From NCBI GenBank assembly GCA_964343195.1, contig CAYFIR010000015.1, positions 1-64,000 on the forward strand: 64,000 bases of DNA, written 5' to 3'. Under the pieces are notes generated by a model. That model saw only the letters and a list, made by a program, of their open reading frames with translations. It searched no databases and was not told the DNA's origin. The DNA is from CAYVAP01 sp964343195. Lineage in GTDB: Bacteria > Bacteroidota > Bacteroidia > J057. Shown here piece after piece: positions 23,911 through 34,700 of this stretch (position 1 is the stretch's first letter; the number at the start of each line of letters is the position of its first letter). A program made the position numbers and the translations under genes.

Positions 23911-25812
23911 TTACTGGAACGCCACGCCCACTTTGGAGGTCTGCATGTCCAGCATTAATTCATCCAAAACGGCAGGATCTTCGATCGTAGATGGCAGGGT
24001 AAATGACTGACCATCAGTCATGGCGCGCATTACTTTGCGCAGGATTTTTCCAGATCGGGTTTTGGGTAGGCGGTTAACTACAATAGCCCGTTTGAAACTG
24101 GCTACTGCACCTACCTGCTCTCTTACAGCCTGGATCAGTTCCTTCTCCAACTGATCGTGATGGATATCGGCCCCTCCTTTAAGTACCACGAACCCAACCG
24201 GAACCTGTCCTTTCAAATCATCTGCGATTCCAATTACAGCGCATTCTGCCACGGCAGGGTGCATTGCTACTACTTCTTCCATCTCCGCGGTTGACAGGCG
24301 GTGCCCGGCGACATTGATCACATCATCGATGCGTCCGGTGATGAAGACATAGCCATCCTCATCCCGGTATCCACCGTCTCCGGCGAGGTAATAACCCGGA
24401 TAGCGATTGAGGTATCCTGCCTTGAAACGTTCATTGTTGCGCCACAGAGTCAGCAGACAGCTTGGTGGCAGGGGAAGCTTGATGGCCACGGCACCTTCTT
24501 CATTTACTCCCAACTCATTACCCTCGGGGTCGAGGATGCGGATGTCGTACCCACAGACGGGTTTGGTGGCGGAGCCTGGCTTGGTTGGCATCAGGCCAAG
24601 TCCAGCCATGTTGGCGAGCATGGGCCAGCCGGATTCGGTCTGCCACCAGTGGTCGATGACGGGTACGTTGAGCAGATCCCGGGACCATTCGTATGTCGCG
24701 GCATCACAGCGCTCTCCGGCAAGGAAGAGGTATTTCAGGCTGGGGGTGTCGATTTCTTCTTTTAGCAGCCCGTGTGGGTCTTCCTTTTTGATGGCGCGGA
24801 AAGCCGTTGGAGCGGTAAACAGCACCTTTACATTATGCTTGGCAATGACACGCCAGAAAGTACCTGCATCTGGCGTTTTGATGGGTTTCCCTTCAAACAT
24901 CACGGTGGTGCAGCCTTGCAACAGCGGACCATATACGATGTAGCTATGGCCCACGACCCATCCCACGTCCGAAGCTGCCCAGAAGACGTCTCCCGGATCG
25001 GTGTCGTAAACGGCCTTCATGGAGTATTTCAGCGCGGTGGCGTGGCCGCCATTGTCACGCATGATGCCTTTGGGTTTGCCGGTGGTGCCAGAGGTGTAGA
25101 GAATGTACAGGGGATCGGTGGCATCAACGGGCGTCCATTCTACAGGATCTGAGGCCATCAGGTCTTCCCAGGCGTGGTCCTGCTCAGGGTTGAGGGTGCA
25201 GGAAATTTCGGGACGTTCGTACATCACCACTCCCAATTCCGGAGTATGGTTCGATTCCTTGAGCGCCTGGTTGACGATGGGCTGATATTCGATATGGCGG
25301 TTGATTTCGATACCGCCAGAAGCCGCGATGATGAGCTTGGGTTGGGCATCGTCGATCCGGATGGCCAGTTCGTGAGCCGCAAATCCCCCAAATACCACCG
25401 AGTGAATGACCCCGAGCCGGGCGCAGGCTAGCATGGCAATGGCAGCCTGGGGAATCATGGGCATGTAGATGATGGCGGTGTCTCCTTTGACGAGTCCCAG
25501 TTTCTGCAATCCTCCGGCGAATTGTGCCACTTCGTCTCGCAGCTCGCGGTAGGTGTAGGTCTTTTGTTTTCCAGTAACAGGGGAGTCCCATATCAGAGCT
25601 GGTTGTTCAGCCCGGCCATGTATGACATGATAGTCCAAAGCCAGGTAGCTGGTATTGAGGGTGCCTCCTTTGAACCAGCGGTAAAATCCTCGCTCATTTT
25701 GGGTAAGTGCCTGATTGGGAGGAGTGAACCAGTCAATTTTACCGGCCTGTTCCATCCAGAATTCCTCTGGATTTTCGATGCTGCGTTTGTAGTGATCCTG
25801 ATATTGACTCAT
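23911..25812 (-). CDS. Acyl-CoA synthetase, acetyl/propionyl type (AMP-forming)
   Basis: A 633-residue AMP-forming acyl-CoA synthetase with the length and layout of acetyl-CoA/propionyl-CoA synthetases. Motifs: YTSGTTGKPKGIMRDNGGH (AMP-binding P-loop), the WWQTESGWPM segment, the YLAGDGGYRDEDGYVFITGR hinge region in two parts, and the C-terminal KTRSGKILRKVMRA whose lysine is the usual acetylation-controlled catalytic residue. The sequence AASGGIEINRHIEYQPIV resembles the propionate-specific branch (PrpE/ACSS3), so propionate may be preferred over acetate; that is inference. The enzyme works in the cytoplasm, feeding short-chain fatty acids into central metabolism. It is monocistronic, and its ATG start is at 25812. 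Confidence 0.93.
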   Translation of the reverse strand: MSQYQDHYKRSIENPEEFWMEQAGKIDWFTPPNQALTQNERGFYRWFKGGTLNTSYLALDYHVIHGRAEQPALIWDSPVTGKQKTYTYRELRDEVAQFAGGLQKLGLVKGDTAIIYMPMIPQAAIAMLACARLGVIHSVVFGGFAAHELAIRIDDAQPKLIIAASGGIEINRHIEYQPIVNQALKESNHTPELGVVMYERPEISCTLNPEQDHAWEDLMASDPVEWTPVDATDPLYILYTSGTTGKPKGIMRDNGGHATALKYSMKAVYDTDPGDVFWAASDVGWVVGHSYIVYGPLLQGCTTVMFEGKPIKTPDAGTFWRVIAKHNVKVLFTAPTAFRAIKKEDPHGLLKEEIDTPSLKYLFLAGERCDAATYEWSRDLLNVPVIDHWWQTESGWPMLANMAGLGLMPTKPGSATKPVCGYDIRILDPEGNELGVNEEGAVAIKLPLPPSCLLTLWRNNERFKAGYLNRYPGYYLAGDGGYRDEDGYVFITGRIDDVINVAGHRLSTAEMEEVVAMHPAVAECAVIGIADDLKGQVPVGFVVLKGGADIHHDQLEKELIQAVREQVGAVASFKRAIVVNRLPKTRSGKILRKVMRAMTDGQSFTLPSTIEDPAVLDELMLDMQTSKVGVAFQ

Positions 25813-25959
25813 CTGTCTTGTTGTTTTGCAGAGTAGGTAGAATAGGCTGGTGACATCTATTTACGAATCTATCTAAATATATCGATAAGTAAAAGCGGGA
25901 ATTACCTTTTTTGATAAGCCTCATCAAAAATTTGGGAAAGCAAGCGGAGGAAATGTGAC

Positions 25960-26175
25960 CTACATAAAGTCTCCCTGAACCCCGGCTTCACGACAGAGGT
26001 TTTTCAGTTCGAGTCGGAACTGAAATGGGATAAGGCGCTCAAAGCGCTTGGTGCGAACCTTCAGGGATCGTTCGCGACCGACCTTTTCATTTGCGGGAGC
26101 ATGGGCTACCTCCCGCTCCAGGAGGGATAGCTCACGAAGTAATCTATCGATGGTATGCAGATATTGCTCTTGCAT
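25960..26175 (-). CDS. Small basic hypothetical protein
   Basis: A 71-residue protein if ATG 26175 (MQEQYLHTIDRLLREL) is used; an in-frame TTG lies 12 bases upstream. The first 30 residues form a likely amphipathic helix (LLRELSLLEREVAHA), followed by a strongly basic middle (RERSLKVRTKRFERLIPFQFRLEL). It has no signal peptide. I recognise no family. Composition and the amphipathic pattern make it a plausible real gene, but a chance ORF cannot be excluded. A perfect palindrome lies about 50-66 bases upstream of its start. Confidence 0.5.
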   Translation of the reverse strand: MQEQYLHTIDRLLRELSLLEREVAHAPANEKVGRERSLKVRTKRFERLIPFQFRLELKNLCREAGVQGDFM

Positions 26176-26224
26176 AGATAAGTGCAAATATAAGGATTGT
26201 TCGGAAAACCTCCGAAACTTTCAA

Positions 26225-26241
26225 TGTTTCATATTGAAACA
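26225..26241. promoter_or_regulatory. Palindromic candidate operator
   Basis: TGTTTCA (26225-26231) and TGAAACA (26235-26241) form a perfect 7-bp inverted repeat with a 3-base spacer, and a further half-site ATGAAACA follows at about 26255-26262. It lies between the divergent small genes at 26175 (minus) and 26493 (plus). The form suits a dimeric repressor, but no regulator gene is adjacent. Confidence 0.45.
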
Positions 26242-26492
26242 ATCCTGCGTCAAAATGAAACAGGGGGGGCCTTCTTCCGATTTTGATAAAAAAGAAAAAA
26301 CAAAAGATTGGAATAGGAGGTATTGTGGGTGTGTCAACGCTAAAGTGTTGGGAATGAATACCTTGAGGAAGGTTTCTTGAGAAAAAAAGGGGTGCAAAAA
26401 ATGCTTTTTGATCCTGAAATAAATGCTTCAAAACTATGGAACGTAGCTTGGGTTATGTATATTTGAGTTTGTTACCACTTAAACAATTGGCC

Positions 26493-26819
26493 ATGCATTG
26501 GAGACTATTCGTTAAGAAATTGATGGTATTAGTTCTTGGATGTAGCCTGGGAATGTTTACTTCCCTGGCAGTAGCTTCCAGCGGTGTGACCAATCCCGAT
26601 CAGGACAGCGTCGAGCAAACCGGAGATCCCAAACAGAGCGGAGGAGATGGCGAGCAGACTCAAACTGCTCCTTCAGATAGTACCCAGTCTCCTTTGGAAT
26701 CCTTTTTTCAGGGAATGGTGGATTGGATCTACTCAACAGATTCTCAAAGTGAAGAGAAGGCTAAAAGCTCGTCCAGCAGCTCCTCTTCACGCCAGACCCA
26801 CACCGGTCGCAACACCTGA
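26493..26819 (+). CDS. Small exported serine-rich hypothetical protein
   Basis: A predicted 108-residue exported protein if ATG 26493 (MHWRLFVKKLMVLVLGCSL) is used; the frame opens earlier at 26436. Two lysines followed by LMVLVLGCSLGMFTSLAVA form a signal peptide, cut after ...AVAS or, if the VLGC is read as a lipobox, lipidated at the cysteine. The mature part is acidic and low in complexity (D, E, Q, G, T), has one short hydrophobic patch (SFFQGMVDWIYST) and ends in a run of eight serines and a basic tail. No family is recognised. It lies 127 bases upstream of the glycogen synthase gene. Confidence 0.5.
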   Translation: MHWRLFVKKLMVLVLGCSLGMFTSLAVASSGVTNPDQDSVEQTGDPKQSGGDGEQTQTAPSDSTQSPLESFFQGMVDWIYSTDSQSEEKAKSSSSSSSSRQTHTGRNT

Positions 26820-26946
26820 ATCGGGTTTTATCATTCTTCTCCAAAATATTTTCAGAATAAATCCCGGATCATTTGATGGTTTGGCGTTATTTTGAATAAT
26901 TTAAGGTAGCTACTGATTCTAGCCAAACTTACTACGAAAGCTACCT

Positions 26947-28803
26947 ATGACCCTCCCTTCTTCTCCAAACGCAGACGATTCCCAACCAACCTATATCCCC
27001 CATCCTGCAAAGAAGGATGCCCTACTGGTAGAGGTGGCCTGGGAAGTGGCCAATCAGGTGGGCGGCATCTACACCGTTATTCGCTCCAAAGTGCCCAGTA
27101 TGCAGGCCAACTGGGGCGATCGTTACTGCCTGATCGGGCCATATGTCCATGAAAACGTATCCGCAATTTTTGAGCCTACAGAAGCACCCAACGATCCCTT
27201 CGGTAGAGCGGTGCGGAAAATGAGGGACATGGGATTTGAGGTCCACTACGGAAGGTGGCTGACAGCCGGACGCCCCCGAACCATTCTGTTTAATCCGTAC
27301 ACGGTTTATGATCGACTGGCGGAGATCAAGTATCTTCTGTGGGAGCACCATGACATCAGCACTCCTTCTGAGGATGATATGATGAACCAGATCGTGGCCT
27401 TTGGCTGGATGGTGAAAGTATTTCTTACCCGTCTGACTGAGTCAGATGTGAATACCCAGCCTGTTGTAGCCCATGTCCACGAATGGATGGCCGCTACCGC
27501 TATTCCGGAAATCCGACGGGATAACCTTCCGATCCATACGGTCTTCACGACCCATGCAACCATGCTGGGACGTTATCTGGCCATGAATGACTCGGAGTTT
27601 TATGCCCACCTGCCTTTTTACGACTGGCAAAAAGAGGCTGCCTATTTTAACATCGAAACCCGCATCCGCATTGAGCGGGCAGCCGCTCACGGCGCACATA
27701 TTTTTACTACGGTAAGTGATATTACCGCAGAGGAATGTATCCACCTCATAGGTCGCAAGCCAGAGGTGGTTACGCCCAATGGCCTGAACATCCGTCCGGT
27801 TGACATCAGCCATGAAGTTCAGAATGAGCACGCCAACTTCAAGGAAGGAATTCACCAGTTTGTGCGAGGGCACTTTGCACCCAGCTATTATTTCGACCTG
27901 GACAAGACTCTTTATTTCTTTACATCGGGTCGGTATGAATATCGGAATAAGGGCTATGACCTGACTCTGGAGGCACTGGCACGCCTAAACTGGCGGATGA
28001 AAAAAGCCAATATCGACCGGACGGTGGTGATGTTTATCGTTACACGCAGGCCTTATCAAACGATCAATCCGCAGGTTCTGCAGTCCAGGGCTGCCCTGGA
28101 CAAGATGAGGCAGACCACCGAGGCCATAAAAAACCAGATTGGGGAACGGCTGCTCAACCACGCCATGACGAATCCCGACTCTCCTTTCCCGGATTTGGGG
28201 GACTTTGTTGATGACTATTGGAAGATCCGCCTGCGACGAACCCTGCAGCAGTGGAGATCCAAAACTCTGCCGACTGTCATTACCCACAACATCTATGACG
28301 ATGACAAGGATGAAGTCCTCAACTTTTTGCGCACCTCTAACCTTGTGAACAATGCCGATGATAAGGTGAAAGTCATTTACCACCCCGAATTCATCAATTC
28401 TCTCAGTCCCCTGTTTGGGATGGAGTATCAGGATTTTGTTCGGGGATGTCACCTCGGGGTTTTCCCAAGCTATTATGAGCCATGGGGATACACCCCGCTG
28501 GAATGTATGGTAAGTGGGGTGCCTGCGGTGACCAGCGACCTGACCGGATTTGGCGACTATCTGATCCGTGCCAATGACAACCCGGAGGAACTGGGGATGT
28601 ACGTGGTTCACCGTCGCAACAAAGGCTGGGACGATGCCGCCAACGAGTTGGCAGATACCCTGTTTCACTTTGTCCAGAAAAGCCGGGCAGAGCGAATTTC
28701 CCAGCGCTATCAGCTCCAGGAGGGCTCCAAGCAGTTTGACTGGAATGTGCTGACCAAGTATTATGAGGAAGCATATGATCTGGTTTTGGAGAAGGGCGTG
28801 TGA
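26947..28803 (+). CDS. Glycogen synthase, GT3 type
   Basis: A 618-residue glycogen synthase of the GT3 family (the animal/fungal type found in many Bacteroidota) rather than the bacterial GlgA/GT5 type. The N-terminal VEVAWEVANQVGGIYTVIRSK (in two parts, residues ~28-48) is the GT3 signature, with the UDP-sugar-binding lysine region near it. HVHEWMAATAIPEIRR and TTHATMLGRYLA follow, and the catalytic C-terminal half contains FTSGRYEYRNKGYDLTLEAL and FPSYYEPWGYTPLECMVSG, which hold the two acidic residues of the retaining mechanism. It extends alpha-1,4-glucan from UDP- or ADP-glucose. The length is close to the family norm for bacteria (without the long regulatory tails of the eukaryotic enzymes). 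It lies 81 bases upstream of the permease and may be co-transcribed with it. Confidence 0.93.
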   Translation: MTLPSSPNADDSQPTYIPHPAKKDALLVEVAWEVANQVGGIYTVIRSKVPSMQANWGDRYCLIGPYVHENVSAIFEPTEAPNDPFGRAVRKMRDMGFEVHYGRWLTAGRPRTILFNPYTVYDRLAEIKYLLWEHHDISTPSEDDMMNQIVAFGWMVKVFLTRLTESDVNTQPVVAHVHEWMAATAIPEIRRDNLPIHTVFTTHATMLGRYLAMNDSEFYAHLPFYDWQKEAAYFNIETRIRIERAAAHGAHIFTTVSDITAEECIHLIGRKPEVVTPNGLNIRPVDISHEVQNEHANFKEGIHQFVRGHFAPSYYFDLDKTLYFFTSGRYEYRNKGYDLTLEALARLNWRMKKANIDRTVVMFIVTRRPYQTINPQVLQSRAALDKMRQTTEAIKNQIGERLLNHAMTNPDSPFPDLGDFVDDYWKIRLRRTLQQWRSKTLPTVITHNIYDDDKDEVLNFLRTSNLVNNADDKVKVIYHPEFINSLSPLFGMEYQDFVRGCHLGVFPSYYEPWGYTPLECMVSGVPAVTSDLTGFGDYLIRANDNPEELGMYVVHRRNKGWDDAANELADTLFHFVQKSRAERISQRYQLQEGSKQFDWNVLTKYYEEAYDLVLEKGV

Positions 28804-28883
28804 CAAAAATTGCGAAGCAAAGAAGCTATTCCTGCGAATTCTGCATCTGTGGATCAGGTTTAGCCAACAATAGGTTATCTTGA

Positions 28884-31367
28884 GTGAAAGGCCGGTGCAT
28901 CAGCACTGGTCTTTTGCTTTTGGGAAAAATGACCTTCGACATGATCCGACACTACCTCAAGACAGCCCTTCGAAATCTGTACAAGCAGCGTTTTTATGCC
29001 GCGCTCAATATCCTGGGGCTGGCTCTCGGGCTCGCCTGCTGCCTGATGATCCTGTTGTACGTGCAGGATGAACTGAGTTTCGACCGCTTTCATGACAAAT
29101 CTGATCGCATATACCGGCTCAATGAATACATTGAAGACGATGAAGTAGGGGAGCGGTCGGCCAGTATGCCTTTTCCGGTTGCCAGGGCATTGGAGACAGA
29201 CTATCCACAGGAAGTGGTAGAGACCGTGCGATTCTTTAACTACCAGGCTCCAACCCTTACCCTCTCGCGGACCGATGATCCGAACCGAAAATTCAACGAG
29301 CCCAATGTATTCTTCGCCGACTCGGGTCTGTTTAACATGTTTGATTATCAATTGCTTGAGGGAGACCCTGAGCGTGTGTTACAGGAACCCAATAACATTC
29401 TGCTTACAGAAGAGATGGCGGCCAAATATTTTCCATCAGGGGAAGCCCTGGGAAAAACCCTCCGGTTTCAGGGGCAGGCTGATCTGAAGGTGGCCGGTAT
29501 CCTCGCCAGTCCCCCCTCTCAATCACATCTGCAATTTGACGCCCTGATATCATTTGTTACCCTGGAGGGCCTGTATGCGGCAGAAGGAGGCTTTCAGCCT
29601 TTTGACAACTGGTACTGGAATCCCTGCTGGACATATGTGTTGCTGGATGAAGGAGTTGATGCTGACAGGTTTGAGAGTCAGCTCGCGAGTTTCGTTGACA
29701 AATACTTCTACGAAAGCATCAAGGACGATGTCACCCTGCACCTTCAGCCGCTAGGGGCCATACATCTTTATTCCGCCCTGGACTATGAAATCGCCCCCAA
29801 CAGCAGCGCCGACAGCATCTACATCCTCTCGGGAATTGCCCTGTTTATCCTGTTGATCGCTGCGATCAATTATATGAACCTCGCTACCGCACGCTCAGTC
29901 AAGCGGGCCCGTGAAGTTGGACTGCGAAAAACGCTGGGAGTCCCCCGTAGATGGCTGATCGGGCAGTTTCTGGTCGAATCAGGTCTATACGCGGGGATCG
30001 CGATGGTACTCGGAATCATCATCGTAGAGCTTTGCCTCCCTGCCTTCAATCAGGTGGCTGACAAAAGTATTTCCCCTGGCTTCTGGCATGAGTTATGGCT
30101 ATTGCCCTGGTTGGGAGGTATGTTGCTCATACTCGGATTGGGAGCAGGTTTGTATCCAGCCTTTGTCCTGACCTCCTATCGTCCGGTGGATGTTTTCAAA
30201 GGCAAATTCATGCGACCTTCGGGCTTTTCGCTGCGAAAGGGATTGGTGGTATTGCAGTTTGTGATAGCGGTGGTCCTGATCGTCGGCACGATCGTGTCAG
30301 TACAACAGTTGCAGTTTTTGCGCAGCAAGGACCCCGGATTTCAGCGAGACCACATCGTGATGCTCCCCGTCCAGCGCACTCCGCTTGGGCACAAGTACGA
30401 GCAGTTCCGGAATGACCTGCTCAGACATCCGGGGGTAGAAGCCGTTACGGCGGTGGAGGAAGTCCTGGGGGCGAAGTACCAGGCTGCGAACTATTTGTTC
30501 GAAGGCATGGAAGGTGGGCGCTCGAAGCTGTTTCCTCACCTCAATGTGCGCTACGATTTCACCGAAACGTTCAACATCGAGGTCGTCGCCGGACGGGGCT
30601 TTGATCGGAGTTTTCGGACGGATGACAGCCTGGCATTAGTCATCAACGAAACCATGGTCCAGCACCTGGGCTGGGAGTCCTGCGAAGCAGCGGTGGGCAA
30701 GACGTTTGGCTTAAACTACAAAGGAAAGGTGGTCGGCGTCGTGAGAGACTTCAACTTTGCCAACAAACGCCAGCCCATCAGCCCCTTGGTGCTCGACCTG
30801 AACCTGAACCCCTATGCCTTCAATCTTTTCATCAAATACGCCGCGGTACGCATCAATCCTGCTCAGGTAAAGCCCGCACTGGCCGAGATAGAGCAGACGT
30901 GGGGTGAGTACGTGCCAGAAAAGGCCTTCGAATACTTCTTCCTTGATCAGAATCTCGACAAGCTATATGCATCCGAGGAACGGCTGGCCCGGGTATCTAC
31001 GGCCTTCTCGTTCCTGGCCATTTTCGTCGCGGCGCTAGGGCTGCTGGGACTGGTTTCCTTTGCCGCAGAACAACGGCGCAGGGAGATTTCTGTCCGCAAG
31101 GTAATGGGAGCCAGTACCCAACAAATCATGCGGATGCTGTCATGGGAATTTCTGAAACTGGTGCTGGTCGCCTTCGGTTTGGGGGTTCCACTGGCGTGGT
31201 GGCTGACGAGTCGCTGGCTGGAGGACTTTGCCTTCCGGATAGCTGTGAGTCCCTGGTATTTTGGGATCGCCGGATTAGGTGTCCTGGCCTTTACGCTACT
31301 CACCGTTGGGATTCAGGCCCTGCGGGCTGCACAGGCTGATCCTGCCAATGCCTTGCGGGAGGAGTAG
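28884..31367 (+). CDS. FtsX/MacB-like ABC transporter permease
   Basis: An ~810-residue permease of the Bacteroidota FtsX-like type, with two MacB-PCD/FtsX halves. The likely start is ATG 28941 (MIRHYLKTALRNL) or 28929; the frame is open from a GTG at 28884. The first helix (FYAALNILGLALGLACCLMILLYV) is followed by a ~230-residue periplasmic domain, three helices with the RAREVGLRKTLGVPRRWLIGQF loop, a fourth helix, a second periplasmic domain, and a C-terminal triple helix with REISVRKVMGASTQQIMRML. Such permeases work with a separately encoded ATPase in lipoprotein, peptide or drug export, or in envelope stress. No ATPase gene is in this window. Confidence 0.88.
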   Translation: MKGRCISTGLLLLGKMTFDMIRHYLKTALRNLYKQRFYAALNILGLALGLACCLMILLYVQDELSFDRFHDKSDRIYRLNEYIEDDEVGERSASMPFPVARALETDYPQEVVETVRFFNYQAPTLTLSRTDDPNRKFNEPNVFFADSGLFNMFDYQLLEGDPERVLQEPNNILLTEEMAAKYFPSGEALGKTLRFQGQADLKVAGILASPPSQSHLQFDALISFVTLEGLYAAEGGFQPFDNWYWNPCWTYVLLDEGVDADRFESQLASFVDKYFYESIKDDVTLHLQPLGAIHLYSALDYEIAPNSSADSIYILSGIALFILLIAAINYMNLATARSVKRAREVGLRKTLGVPRRWLIGQFLVESGLYAGIAMVLGIIIVELCLPAFNQVADKSISPGFWHELWLLPWLGGMLLILGLGAGLYPAFVLTSYRPVDVFKGKFMRPSGFSLRKGLVVLQFVIAVVLIVGTIVSVQQLQFLRSKDPGFQRDHIVMLPVQRTPLGHKYEQFRNDLLRHPGVEAVTAVEEVLGAKYQAANYLFEGMEGGRSKLFPHLNVRYDFTETFNIEVVAGRGFDRSFRTDDSLALVINETMVQHLGWESCEAAVGKTFGLNYKGKVVGVVRDFNFANKRQPISPLVLDLNLNPYAFNLFIKYAAVRINPAQVKPALAEIEQTWGEYVPEKAFEYFFLDQNLDKLYASEERLARVSTAFSFLAIFVAALGLLGLVSFAAEQRRREISVRKVMGASTQQIMRMLSWEFLKLVLVAFGLGVPLAWWLTSRWLEDFAFRIAVSPWYFGIAGLGVLAFTLLTVGIQALRAAQADPANALREE

Positions 31368-31718
31368 AGAGATTTACCTCTTTCTGACCCTCCATATTCT
31401 GGAGTTACCTGTACTATCAGAGAACCAAATAGAGTACAATCCTGGAGGGCTGGGAAAAAGCTTTCTGGACGCTGAACAATGTGGCAAATGAATTTCACGG
31501 TGGAATGGCATTGGGAATGATGCCAGAGATTCATTCATAAAACGGGTAAATCAAACTGTTACGAGTACAAACGAGATAAAATTTAAAAAGAGCGGTACCC
31601 GAACAGGAGAAGCACTCAAAACTTCTGCTATGGGTACCGCGCTATATGATGCTGTTTCATGAAGGAAGATGGAGACAAGCCATCAATTGCCTTGCCTCAC
31701 TTCCGATTTTACCTATTC
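31368..31718. other. Convergent spacer without genes
   Basis: This 351-base region lies between the plus-strand permease and the minus-strand efflux operon. It holds the hairpin terminator at 31578-31640. I see no coding region: the short frames present have no support. Sequence before the hairpin is AT-rich but not otherwise remarkable. Confidence 0.6.
31578..31640 (-). terminator. Terminator of the RND efflux operon
   Basis: GCGGTACCC (31592-31600) pairs perfectly with GGGTACCGC (31632-31640), and AGAAG/CTTCT (31608-31612, 31622-31626) pairs inside. Read on the minus strand the stem is followed by TCTTTTTAAATTTT, a good U-tract. It lies 79 bases past the RND permease stop. Confidence 0.75.
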
Positions 31719-34700
31719 TTATGCTCCTTCCGTGCTCAATTCATGGACCGAAGTTTCCTCCCGGCCAAACCAGCTATTCACTCTGATTCGGGCTTTGTCG
31801 ATGAGGTAGTACACGGTCGGTACCAGTACCAGCGTCAGCAGCAGGGAACTGCTCAATCCCCCGATGATTACCCAGGCCATCCCGTTTTTGACTTCAGCAC
31901 CAGCGCCAGATGCCAGTGCGATGGGCAGCATCCCCGCGATCATGGCCATGGTAGTCATCAGAATCGGACGAAGGCGCTCCTTGCCAGCTTCTACCAATGC
32001 CTCGACTAGAGATAATCCCTCAGACTTGAGGTGATTGGTAAAGTCCACGATCAGAATCCCGTTTTTGGCCACGAGTCCCATCAGCATGATCATCCCGATG
32101 ATGGCAAAAATGGTCAATTCTTCCATTGAAAGAGCCAGCGCCAGCAGGGCACCGATCAGGGCTACTGGAATCGAGAACATCACTACGAATGGATAAACTA
32201 CGCTTTCATACAGTGCCACCATGATCAGATACACCAGCAACAGGGCGAGGATCAGGGCGAATCCCAGACTGCCAAACGCATCACTTTGCTGCTGGGCCTG
32301 ACCCAGCATCTCGACACTCACTCCGGCTGGCATATCGATTTTGTCGATTTTTTCCTGGATCTCAGAGTTGATGACACCCATCGGACGACCACTGGCAGAA
32401 GCGGTAACCTTAATCGAATTGAGGCGGTCAAGGCGTTCCAGGACAGACTGGCCCAGCGTTTCCTGTATGCTCGCGATTTCGCCCAGGCGGACGGTTGCGC
32501 CCTGGTTGTTGAGAAGGACGAGGTTTCGCACGCTGCTGATGTCCCGCTTGTCTCCGGGGTCCAGCTCGATGTTGATGGCATATTCTTCGCCGCCTTCGCG
32601 GTACTTGGATCGGTCATTGCCCCGGAAAGCTAACTGCACAGCGGCTCCGACTTCCGGTACGCTCAGGCCGTGGCGGGCGACCTTTTCCCGGTCCAGCTGA
32701 ATTTCAATCTGTGGACGGGGCCGCTTGGTGCTGTATTCGACATAGTCGGTGCCAGCAGTGCTGCGCACGGCCTCAGCGATTTCCTGGGCTACGGGCCAGA
32801 TCTCATCCATATTGGCACTCTTGACCGCGATCTGGATGGGGGCCTGGCTGTTGCCCACCATACTTGCAGGTACGATGGTTACTTTCACGCCGGGAATTTT
32901 CAGAATCTCATCCCTGACTACGGTAGAAAAATCATCCGCCGAAAGGGAACGCTCGTTTTTGTCCACCAGCTTTACCGAGAGCTCAGCTACATTGGAGATT
33001 GAGGAACTACCGCCTATCCGCCCGCTTTGGGTACCGATGTTGGCAAATACGGTGGTTACTTCTTCATGCGAAAGCAACAATTGCTCTACCTCACGGCTGA
33101 TCTGATTGGTCTCATACAGGCTACTCTGGGGAGATAGTTCCAACTGAACGTTGAACTCGCCCCGATCGCTTTGGCTCATGAAAGAGGCACCAATGAATCC
33201 GGCAGGTACCAGCGCCACGGCACTGATAAAGAGGATCAGGACTCCAATCAGGATATACCGTTTGTGTCCCAGTGCCCAGCGAAGGATTTTTCCATACTCT
33301 TCTTTCAGGTTGTCCATCAGTCGCTCAAATCCCAGGCTGATCTTTCCCCAAAGGCTATTCTCGGTCAGATGCTCCAATCGTCCCCATCGGGAGGCCAGCA
33401 GAGGAGTCAGGGTAAAAGCTACCAGGAGGCTCATCATTGTGGAGAACACTACTACCAGGGAGAACTCCCGCAGGATGTTGCCGATCAGTCCGGTACTCAG
33501 TGCCAGCGGTACGAATACCACGACATCTACCAGAGTAATGGCCAGGGCAGTAAAGCCAATTTCATTACGTCCTTCCAGAGCTGCGTCGCGTTTGTTTTTG
33601 CCCATTTCGAGGTGTCGGTAGATATTTTCCAGCACCACGATACTGTCGTCCACGAGTATACCGACTACCAGCGATAAGGCCATCAGGGTCATCAGGTTGA
33701 GCGAAAAGCCAAACAGGTTCATCAGGATGAAAGTCGGAATCATGGCCGATGGCAGCGCCACAAGTACGAAGAGCGAGCTACGCAGGCTGTGCAGGAACAT
33801 CAACATGACCGCCGCCACGATGATGACTGCCAGAACCAGGTCTTCCAATACCGCGTTGGCAGACTCCAGGGTGTAGGTGGACTGGTCAATGGCGATTTCG
33901 TAGTCGAGGCCTTCGGCTGCATACTGCTCTTTCAGGTCGATCAGCTTGGCCTTGACCAGGTCGCTGACTTCTACTGCATTGGCATCAGCCTGTTTGACGA
34001 TTTCGATGCCGACCCCTGGGCGACCGTTGATGCGGTTGAGGCTGGTAACTTCTTCCTGGCCATCGGTAACGGTGGCTACGTCGCTCAGCAGCAGCTTGCT
34101 GCCATCTGGATTTTCACGAAGGATCAGGTTGCGCAGCTCTTCCACTTTCGCCAGACGCGCATCAAACTGAATGGACAGGCGAGTCTCGCCATTCTGGACG
34201 TTTCCAGCGGGATAGGAGCTATTGGCCTGGCTGATCAGCTGACTCACCATGGCCGGAGAAAGGTGGAAGGCCCGAAGCTTGTCATTGTCCAGGCTGACCT
34301 GGATTTCCCGCTCAGTGCCCCCGATCAGGCGCACGGTACCCACACCGGCTACGTTGGAGAGGATGGGCTTGATCTGGTTATCCAGCAGGTCAAATAGCTC
34401 GGTCGGAGACATGGTTGCCGTGGCGCTAATCCGCAACACGGGTAACTCCTCTGTATTGAAGCGGTTGACAACAGGATCATCGATGTCCTCGGGCAACATA
34501 GAGGTGATCTGGCCGATTTTTCGCTCGGCGTCTCGCTGGGCATTGATGGTGCTAAAGCCCGGTTTCAGGGTCATGATGACCACCGAAACCCCTTCCTGGG
34601 AAGTAGAAGTAATCTGGTCAATTCCTTCAATGGCCGAGATGGCGTCCTCGACTGGTTTGGTGATGTTGTTTTCGACCTCCTGGGGAGAAGCACCGGGATA

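Noticed and set aside
25240..25265. GGTTCGATTCC, resembling a tRNA T-arm
   Set aside because: It lies inside the acyl-CoA synthetase coding sequence with no matching acceptor or anticodon arms.
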